From assembly GCA_024734495.1 (NCBI GenBank), contig JALMQS010000085.1, forward strand, positions 12,934,048 to 12,998,047: a stretch of 64,000 bases of DNA. The letters are read 5' to 3'. Position 1 is the first letter of the stretch, and the number at the start of each line of letters is the position of its first letter. Below the pieces are notes generated by a model. That model ran no database searches and was not told the origin of the DNA. It saw only the letters and a list, made by a program, of their open reading frames with translations. The translations under genes and the position numbers were made by a program. Shown piece after piece: positions 57,001-64,000 of the stretch. This stretch comes from Forficula auricularia. Lineage: Eukaryota; Arthropoda; Insecta; Dermaptera; Forficulidae.

Positions 57001-59534
57001 TTCACTATCAAAACGAGTCTGGTCCCAAGTGCACCAAAATAGGGCAGTGACCGGATAAAAGTTTTTAACTTTCGCTTTCATTTAATGTTAACATATATTT
57101 ATAGTACCTGGAGCCACCGAGCGATGCTCGGCAACTTTTTTGCTTCAGTTAAAAGTTTTATATTAATATTATTTTTAATTTAAAATTCTGATAAAAACCA
57201 CCCCGTCACTGCACCCACCCACCCCCTGGACCCCGCCGCCCCATACACACACACCCACTATGCCCCCTGGACCCCGAACCCGCCACTCTACCAACCCTGC
57301 ACCCCACCTCCTGCACCACCCACCCCCGCACCCAATTTTTGCATTTCTAATTTTCTAGTGGCCTCACAGATTATGTATATACCTATAGGTATATAAATAA
57401 ATTCCGTATAATTATTTTTTTAATTAAATAACAATTTATCGAGTTTTATAATAATCAATTAAATTGGCAAATTCTAATATATAATCATATTTCTTATTAA
57501 CTCTTTGTGGGATTTAATACTCGAATTTATAATCAATTAAATTGTTTATTATAAATTTTATTAAACCAATTATTTTACATTAATTAATGTATACATTGTA
57601 TTTTTAGCTTCGATTCCGGAGATTACTTCTCCACCATCGAGTGTCCTTATTCATCTTTTAGTCCTTGTTTTTAATAAGAGGAAAAATCTAATTAGATAAA
57701 AAAACCTCTTTTCCGATAATTATTTCAATTCTATTATTCCCCAATCAAGTCGATTGGTCACCTCCCATCTCCACCCTTCATTCCATCCATTAAATTGTTT
57801 AATTTTAATATATTATATATATATTATATTTAAATTGTTTAATTTTTAATATAATGTATATATATTAATATTTGCTATAACCTATTAGTGGTTTTAAAAT
57901 TAAAAAACCAATTAATAAATAAAAGATAATTGAAAAAATGTAAACAAACTTTTTTATTGATATTTTCACCTGTCACTAATTACTTTAATTAAGAAAAGAT
58001 CAATTAAGATGAAATTTGTCGAGGTCAAAGACTTAGCCAGATCACTTTCTCATCCTCAAAACTTGTTAATAGATTTTGTTTCATCAAAATCGGTAGAGCC
58101 GTTTTCAAAATAGAACTAAGATACAAATATATATATATAAATAAATATATAATTTTTGCTCGTTTAATAAGAGTAGAATAGAATATAGAATCGGGTTCTC
58201 GAAAACGGCTCTAACGATTTGGATGAAATTCACTGGGTTAGGAGGGTTTTGTGTTGGCGATTCAATCTGTCACGGTCTCATCTTCGGCTAAGTTGTTTTG
58301 TCAATTGAAATAATTATTCACAGGTGGTTGTCTCGATAAAAGTGTATATTTACATTTTTATTCAATTTCCTTTTAATTATTAATTGTTTTTTTAATTTTA
58401 AATTTCACTAATAGATCATTACAAATATTATTATATATATTATAAGTTAGCCAATTTTAATTGATGAATTGATTGAGGGGAAAAGGAGAGGAGAGATCCA
58501 ATCGACTTGATTGGGGAATAATGGAATTAAAATAATTATCGGAAAAGAGGTTTTTTTATCTAATTAGATTTTTCCTCTTATTAAAAACACGGACTAAATA
58601 TGAATAAGGACACTCGATGGTGGAGAAGCAATCTCCGAAATCGAAGCTAAAATACAAGGTATACATTAATTAATGTAAAATAATTGGTTTAATAAAATTT
58701 ATAAAAAAAAAAAAAAAAAAATTTTAATTGATTAAAAATCGAGTTTTAAATCCCACAAATGTATTTTTTCTATATTAGAATTTGGCAATTTAATTGATGA
58801 ACTCAAAAATTGTTATTTAATTAAAAAAATAAATATACTTTATTTAAATACCTATACATATATACACATATTCTGTGGGCCACTACAAGGCTTGAAATGC
58901 AAAAACTGGGTGAGATGACGGTGGGGGAGATGTGGTGGAGGGGTACGGGGCTAAGTGGTTTCGGGGGGTGGGGGTGGAGTGGTGGGGGGGTTCGGGAATT
59001 AATATATAGGTTTTAACTGAAGCAAAAAGTTACCGAGCATCGCTCGGTGTGCAGGTACTTATGTTGCTTCCATTAAGTCGAAGCAATCTCTTTGAAAGCA
59101 TGATTGTTTTCTTCTCTTTTTTTAATATACATTTTTTTTCTTCCCATTTTTCAGTGGAAAGTTGAGTTGGAAGAAATTTTAGAAATCGCTTTAGTGGACA
59201 GCGACCAATGGGTTTCCATGTTGGCCGAAACAATGAAAAGTTATCCCTCAACAGGATCTCTAAATACAAATGTCGGTGATATTGATGAAAATAAAAGAAT
59301 ATTTTCAGATCTAGTAAATGATTTAAAAAAATTGAGTAAGTGATTTTCAATTTTTCTTATTAATATATATATATATATATAATATATTTTACTTTTATTT
59401 TTTATTTTTTTTTTTAATAAATTTCCATTTGTTAATTTTAAATTCCAGTAAAAAAACAATCTGAATTAACGATGCTTCCTTTGGAATGCCATTATTTAAA
59501 CAAATCAGCTTTAATTAGTATAGTTGGACAACAG
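53607..59534 (+). CDS. Nelf-A: NELF-A (negative elongation factor A), exons 1-3, 3' end outside the window
   Basis: Exons 53607-53816, 59155-59335 and 59449-59534 give 159 codons in phase and continue beyond the window at a GT donor. NELF-A is the subunit of the nuclear NELF complex that contacts RNA polymerase II and, with DSIF, holds it in promoter-proximal pausing. Seen: the family start MANVRDSDTSLWLHNKLG, KLKLLLSFFHIPRR, the helical region around DSDQWVSMLAE, and MLPLECHYLNKSAL, all hallmarks of the conserved N-terminal domain (human WHSC2/NELFA and fly Nelf-A). Intron 1 is 5.3 kb and filled with transposons; intron 2 is 113 bp. No further exon was recognised between 59535 and 64000. A single ATG gives the family start. 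Very likely a functional gene. Confidence 0.96.
53970..54180 (-). repeat. Helitron-like H1 fragment in NELF-A intron 1
   Basis: tataatcaattaaattgttt, a TA tract and tattagtgggttttaaaatt match the H1 interior. Neither terminus is present. Confidence 0.6.
54500..54545 (-). ncRNA. Hammerhead ribozyme, left arm of Penelope element 1
   Basis: Minus strand: stem I GTAAAT/ATTTAC, CTGATGA (54535-54529), stem II GCCA-loop-TGGC, GAAAC (54515-54511), palindromic ACTAGT, cleavage after GTA. All core positions intact. Confidence 0.82.
54798..54842 (-). ncRNA. Hammerhead ribozyme motif
   Basis: Minus strand CTGATGA (54836-54830), stem II GAAGAC-CAA-GTCTTC, GAAAC (54813-54809), ACTATAGT, GTC. Confidence 0.82.
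54948..54997 (+). ncRNA. Hammerhead ribozyme motif
   Basis: CTGATGA (54955-54961), stem II GAAGAC-CAA-GTCTTC, GAAAC (54978-54982), ACTATAGT then GTC (54987-54989). Complete core. Confidence 0.84.
55387..55988 (+). pseudogene. Penelope GIY-YIG endonuclease fragment, frameshifted
   Basis: Frame 1 (55387-55677) reads through the Cys-rich YKYQCSCDSTY segment, then hits a stop. The YIG element (LYIGTIKNKNQRLYQHD) is in another frame. 55695-55988 continues NINHTALTEHLILTGHELD, FFVESLF and INNEPNTLNK. This order (CxC, YIG, R, E in TEH) is the Penelope-type GIY-YIG nuclease. The frameshift makes it inactive. Confidence 0.85.
56254..56299 (+). ncRNA. Hammerhead ribozyme, right arm of Penelope element 1
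   Basis: Identical core to 54500-54545: GTAAAT stem I, CTGATGA (56264-56270), GCCA/TGGC, GAAAC (56284-56288), ATTTAC. Confidence 0.82.
56375..56703 (+). mobile_element. LINE 3' fragment with GATGAT tail
   Basis: Flanked by ATTAATACGAA (56364-56374, 56704-56714). One frame reads RRTLWKSLKKRRGQMMGHTLRH, then GRGRPRLEYFNQI and VEWRRIVASNQS, the C-terminus of a LINE ORF2, with a stop between. Confidence 0.85.
56905..56978 (+). repeat. tRNA-like 74-nt cloverleaf in a dispersed repeat
   Basis: GGATCCA/TGGGTCC acceptor, GCCT/AGGC D stem, CTGCG/CGCGG anticodon stem with loop GGCTTAA, GTCGG/CCGGC T stem. The flanks match 11190-11470 inverted. Position 33 is G instead of U, so a working tRNA is unlikely. 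Confidence 0.55.
57104..58177 (-). mobile_element. Helitron-like element H1, copy g
   Basis: 3' end GTACCTGGAGCCACCGAGCGATGCTCGG at 57104, with perfect hairpin CCGAGC-GAT-GCTCGG; 5' end TCTACTCTTATTAAACGAGC at 58177. A C-rich block at 57195-57340. Confidence 0.75.
58190..59058 (+). mobile_element. Helitron-like element H1, copy h, head-to-head with copy g
   Basis: Plus orientation from ggttctcgaaaacggctct to the 3' hairpin CCGAGC-ATC-GCTCGG at 59033-59047 and GCAGGTAC. It lacks the 5' 30 bp. It includes the G-rich block 58918-58992 and ends about 100 bp before NELF-A exon 2. Confidence 0.7.
59155..59335 (+). CDS. Nelf-A: NELF-A exon 2
   Basis: Acceptor tttttcag, donor A|GTAAGT. Begins WKVELEEIL, directly continuing exon 1. 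Confidence 0.95.
59449..59534 (+). CDS. Nelf-A: NELF-A exon 3
   Basis: Acceptor attccag, donor CAG|GTAAAC. Encodes QSELTMLPLECHYLNKSAL. Confidence 0.93.
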
Positions 59535-59999
59535 GTAAACATAAATTATTTATAAAGTAAACTATTAATGAATGGATATATTCATCCATAAAGAAAATAA
59601 TTCTAAAAAAAATCTAAAATATTTTAAACATGGATGTAGAATTTATTTATATATACCGGGTGAGTTTTTTATCTTGAGACAGTCTTATAACTCATAAACA
59701 GTGAATTATATGGAAAAAGTTTCAAATAAAAGTTTATTTATATCGAGGGGGAAACTAAACTACGCTATTGTTTGTTGAAGCAGAACAAGCTTTCAAGGGT
59801 ATTTCAAGGTCAAAATCTGTTTTTTAAATGGAAACCTATATGTTTCTGTACATATTCTTAATCTACAAAAAAAAACTGAACAACTTTCATAAGAACTAAA
59901 ATTATTGGTTAAAAAATACTTGGTAGGTTTTACATTAAGATATAAAAATAAAAGAATTTATTTTTGTAGAGTCTTTAATCTCGATATATATATATACTC

Positions 60000-60050
60000 T
60001 CTGTTGCTCCTGAAGATGGGTTAGTCACCCGAAATATATATATATCGAGA
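60000..60050 (+). ncRNA. Hammerhead-like motif in a foldback within element C
   Basis: CTGAAGA (60010-60016), stem II GGGT-TAGTC-ACCC, GAAAT (60031-60035). Flanked by long TATA/TCGAGATTAAAG inverted arms. Confidence 0.68.
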
Positions 60051-60479
60051 TTAAAGATTCTCCAAAAATAATTTATTTTTATTTTTATATCTTAATGTGA
60101 AATCTACCAAGTATTTTTTATCCAATAAAAAATGTTTCACCAAGTACCAACACCAAATTCCTTAAAAACTAATCATAAGAAATATTTTTTATACGACATC
60201 AAATAAACAAAATATTAAATCAATTATTTGATCACAAAAAAATCTTAATAATTATTTTTAACAATTATTCAACTTAATTGTCAAATAATAATGATTAAAT
60301 AATTAATTATTAAATTGAAAAAGTCACAACAATGAAAATAAGTGTTTATAATGATATTATAATATTATATAATTATGATATTATAATATATATATTAAAT
60401 TATATAATGATATTATACTCAGATTTAAGAGATTATTTTCTACTTAATAGAACTAGTTAAAATGGTCTTAATTTATTGA

Positions 60480-60690
60480 ATGTGGAAGAAGTATTATTAT
60501 GGGGCTGCCATTGAAATGGTTGCCGAGCGTTTTCCTGATAGGAATCCACCCTCACAAGCTTCATTTTATCGTGTTGTAAATCTGTTAAAAAACAAAAAAA
60601 ATTGGAACTGGAATTCATCCATAAGACTTGCAATACACTATGGAATGTCTCAGAACAGTGTCGCAAAATTATTAAATTATTTATTTAATA
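60480..60690 (+). pseudogene. DUF4817-type helix-turn-helix relic, copy C
   Basis: VAERFPDRNPPSQASFYRVVNLLKNKK in frame at 60516-60600; the preceding helix is frameshifted. Same domain as 22335-22513. Confidence 0.55.
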
Positions 60691-61129
60691 ATTAAATAAG
60701 ATTTGATCATTATTATTCGATAATTAAGTTAAATAATTGTTAAAATTAATTATTAGAATTTTTTGTTGAGATCTAATTGATTTAATAATTTTTATTATTT
60801 GATGGTCATATATATAAAATTATAGTTCTAATGTAAGTTGTTCAGTTTTTTTGTAGATTCAGAATATGTACAGAAACATATAGGTTTCCATTTAAAAACA
60901 GAACTTGACCTCGAAATACCTTTGAAAGCTTGTTCTAGGTCGACTAACAATAGCGTAGTTTAGTTTCCTCTGATATAAATAAACTTTTATATGAAACTTT
61001 TTTCATATAATACACTGTTTTTGAGTTATAAGACTGTCTCAAGATAAAAAACTCACCCGATATATACGAGGAGTGTTCAAATGAAAAGCTAAATTTTTAT
61101 TTTCTAGAAAAATATTTATTATTTCATCA

Positions 61130-61690
61130 AAATCTATTTTGTCCCCTTCAAAGTAAACCACTTAGATATAATACACTTGTGTCAGCGCTTATTTCCAATC
61201 TTCGAAGCACTTCTGATATGCACTTTTTAGTATGGTCTTGAGCTCTTTCAGCGATGCGGTCTTAATCTCCTCGATTGTAGCAAATCTACGTCATTTCATG
61301 GGTATTTTGATTTTTGGGAACAGGAAAAAGTCGCAGAGGGCTAAGTCCGGTGAATACGTTGTCTGAGGCATGATTACTGTGTTATTTTTAGCCAAAAAAT
61401 CACGGATAAGCAACGATGTGTGAGCAGGTGCGTTATCGTGATGCAAAAGCCATGAATTGTTTTGCCACAAATCCGGGCGTTTTTTTCGTATTGCTTCACG
61501 CAACCGATATGCCAACATTCTCAACAACTTCTCTAATAATGATTCGACGATTCTCCATTACACTTTTCTTCACTATTTCCACGTTTTCATCGGTTGTTGA
61601 GGTTCTGGAGCTTCCAGGACGGGGATCGCCATTAACATCTTGCTCTGTACCACTTATAAACTTTTTTTGCCAAAGTAGACTCGCCAAATG
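61130..61690 (-). pseudogene. mariner transposase, internally deleted
   Basis: N-terminal part DPRPGSSRTSTTDENVE and VENVGISV is joined to REAIRKKRPDLW, HHDNAPAHTSL and YSPDLALCDFF. The last two catalytic Asp residues are present with 34 residues between (D34D). The middle of the protein, including the first Asp and about 140 residues, is missing, and stops follow PMK. Not active. Confidence 0.9.
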
Positions 61691-61902
61691 ACGTCAACAT
61701 TTCAATTGCTGAGCACTTAATTTTATTTTTCACACAAAATTTAATAAAGATTTTTTGATCCATTTTTTTCGATAGCAAGAAATCGTCAAGCACTCCAAAA
61801 CACGTCTAACCTTTCTATCTGTATAAAAACATACTAAATATGGAAGGTGGCTAATATTGTTAACATATGTTGGGGGGACATGTGTACCAAGATAACAAAA
61901 AT

Positions 61903-62614
61903 AAGCTGACGTGTTCTGATGTGGCCATCCACTCGACTTTACCATACAACCTGGCCACACTTATATTTAATATTTAATAATAAAATTATTTATAATCATG
62001 TAGGGGAGGGGGGTTAGTTTTTGCAATTTTAGACTTCTGGGAGTCCACTGATTATGTATACAAAAATTTGGTTGAGTTTGCCCAAACGGCCTAGATTTTT
62101 AATTTTACCTCCCCCTCCCCATTTTGGGCGGTTAGTTTTTGCATTTTTAGTCTTCTGGGGTCCCACTGATCATGTATACAAAATTTGGTTGAGTTTGGTC
62201 AAATGGCCTAGATGTTCAATATTTTGACCCCAGCATCCTCCCCTGCTTAATTTTGGGTCGGTATGCACCAAAATCTAATCAGCTCTTGAATCTCAATGGA
62301 CCAAAACTACGTGTGAAATTTGGTTTCGATATTCACACTAGTTTTTGAGCTAGCTCGTCCACAAAAATTTGTCAACGCACAGACTAACGGCCTAACAGAC
62401 ATTTTGACAAAACAATTATTATCTCGAAAAATATAATTTTTTCGATGTTCACTTATTAGAGCTTTTTTGTAGAGCGAAATGCGATGGTTTCGCTCAATAT
62501 TTTTGATCAAAAGAGTTTCAGCCGTTTTTGAGATATTTCGAAAAAAAGAAGCAAAAAACCAACTTTTTTCAGCGCACGATTACAATACTTGACCATACCC
62601 TATATGGTACAAGT
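61903..62614 (-). mobile_element. Helentron-like element, family B, copy 2
   Basis: Same ends as 47511-48367 (ACTTGTACCATATAGGGTAT hairpin at 62614; cagaacacgtcagct at 61903). Two to three internal units. Confidence 0.75.
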
Positions 62615-62689
62615 AATAATTAATCGAAAATAGAATTTACGCAGCCCGAGAAATTTACCTTTTCATTTGAACACTGCTCGTATATTACC

Positions 62690-63530
62690 TAAGTAAAGCT
62701 TAAAATAAGAAATAAATATGGTTAATATCATTATTTTATAAAACAATCTTAAAACGTTTTTTGGGAATCCATTGACTTTTTAATTTCCAAAATTTTAGAT
62801 AAGGAACATGAACATTAACTTTTGAAATGGTCGAAATTTTAAACAACAAAAATTCAATTAATAAAACATCAGAAATGGGACTGTTTTGTTCTAATATTTA
62901 TCAGAAACTATTTTTCCTAATTATGTATAAATATATATATTTTTTATTCAATGTGATTTATTCTCCAAGACAGTCTGTAGCATTGTCTATTTTTCAAAAT
63001 ATTTATTTTATAGTATCTTTAAATTTAAATTTATTTATTTATTAAACTATTTTTCCAGATTTGCATTGATAAAGTGAAAATTATTCCCTAAACGTATGGA
63101 TTTCTGATAAACCTATTGAATTGTTTTATAAAAGAAATTCTTATTTATTTATATACAAAAACAATCAATAAACAGTTTCAAGATATCATAAATAGAAACA
63201 AAGAGGTTGTCCTCTGCTTGATGCAAATAAATATGCACATATATCGTCAGTCCATTGCAAGAACTAGCTAACTCCAAAAAATTCTTTTTTGAGATACCTG
63301 ACTATTTCATAGCTAAAAATACATGTTTTGTTATTCATAACTCTAATAATAATAATCTGTAGTCATATTAAGCAGTTTATTCAGATAAGCACTTTAAACA
63401 TGCCTGGTATGGAATAGATAAAACATTTTCAGTCCATTTTTCAAGAACTTAAAAAATCGAATTACCTAGTTCTTGCATTGGAGTGACGATATATTATTAA
63501 ATAATATATACACTATACATATCTATATAT
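62690..63530. other. NELF-A intron (or intergenic) sequence, no gene seen
   Basis: AT-rich; a dispersed repeat (62740-63130) and a Penelope tail fragment with gaggttgtcctctgcttgatg (63205-63230). 63255-63490 has tccattgcaagaact / agttcttgcattgga ends and may be a MITE. Confidence 0.45.
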
Positions 63531-63534
63531 TATA

Positions 63535-64000
63535 CCGGGTGAGTTTTTTTTATCTTGACACAGTCTTATAACTCAAAAACAGTGCATTATATGAAAAAAA
63601 GTTTCAAATAAAAGTTTGTTTATATCGAGGGGGAAACTAAACTACGCTATTGTTTGTCGACCTAGAACAAGCTTTCAAAGGGTATTTCAAGGTCAAGTTC
63701 TGTTTTTTAAATAGAAACCTATATTTTCTGTTATACATATTATGATAGTCTACAAACAAAAAATCATGAACAACTTTTATAAGAACTATTTTTTTATTAC
63801 AATATCAAATAAACAAAATATTAAATCAATTAGATCTCAAAAAAATTCAAATAATAATTATTCTTAACAATTATTCAACTTAATTATTAAATAATAATGA
63901 TCAAATAATGATTTAATTATTAAATAAATAATTGAATAATAATTAATAATTTAATAATTTTCTCGACTATGTTCTGTGACATTCCAGAGTGTATCGCAAG
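63535..64000 (+). mobile_element. Tc1/mariner-type element, CCGGGTGAG family, copy D (cut by the window end)
   Basis: Starts CCGGGTGAGTTTTTTTTATC preceded by TA. The left arm matches copy C. The end of the window matches the complement of the DUF4817 segment, so the copy runs minus. Confidence 0.8.

Larger units (their letters stand above)
59656..61060. mobile_element. Tc1/mariner-type element, CCGGGTGAG family, copy C
   Basis: CCGGGTGAGTTTTTTATC ... AAAAAACTCACCCGA ends with TA on both sides, inverted arms of about 250-300 bp. It contains a hammerhead foldback (59935-60115) and a DUF4817 relic (60440-60690). Confidence 0.85.
61065..62682 (-). mobile_element. mariner element, internally deleted, carrying a Helentron-like insert
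   Basis: Ends TACGAGGAGTGTTCAAATG and CATTTGAACACTGCTCGTA, TA on both sides (61063-61064, 62683-62684). The transposase relic is at 61130-61690; family B Helentron-like element at 61903-62614. Confidence 0.9.

Overview
This 64 kb window is AT-rich, transposon-saturated nuclear DNA from an animal, almost certainly an insect. Three spliced host genes are recognisable: a CYP4-type cytochrome P450, a MADF-domain protein, and the 5' part of the elongation factor subunit NELF-A. The retroelements (errantivirus-like Ty3/gypsy with env, Jockey-like and RTE LINEs, Penelope-like elements, mariner, hAT, Helitron/Helentron) also fit an arthropod. The insect order cannot be fixed from the sequence.

Layout. 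1-3833: 3' half of an errantivirus-like element (pol end, env, 3' LTR) lying in the TA tract of a Helitron remnant. 4899-10845: a three-level nest, a hAT element split by a Helentron-like element that is itself split by a Jockey-like LINE. 11014-13736: Helitron, hammerhead foldback and hAT MITE. 13988-33705, minus strand: a complete 10-exon P450 gene of 491 codons. Its introns hold several DNA transposons, a mariner relic, a broken zinc-finger ORF and hammerhead-ribozyme foldbacks. 34-43 kb: MITEs, a second large Helentron-like element with a 119-bp satellite array, a tRNA-derived SINE, an RTE LINE and a Harbinger-type element. 43501-50743, minus strand: a 3-exon MADF gene whose second intron holds a Penelope-like element (46.1-49.3 kb) invaded by a LINE, a hAT MITE, a Helentron-like element and a solo LTR. 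53607 onward, plus strand: NELF-A exons 1-3. Intron 1 contains a second Penelope-like element and a head-to-head Helitron palindrome; the rest of the gene lies beyond the window. 59.6-64 kb: Tc1/mariner-type elements and a deleted mariner carrying another Helentron-like insert.

The strongest recurring theme is the hammerhead ribozyme core (CTGANGA, stem II, GAAA). I see it repeatedly, mostly in inverted pairs that form the arms of Penelope-derived foldback elements, one of them inside a P450 intron. A second theme is nested insertion with exact target-site duplications, which lets the relative order of many insertions be read directly. Exon boundaries were set by hand from splice signals, reading phase and family conservation, with no transcript support.
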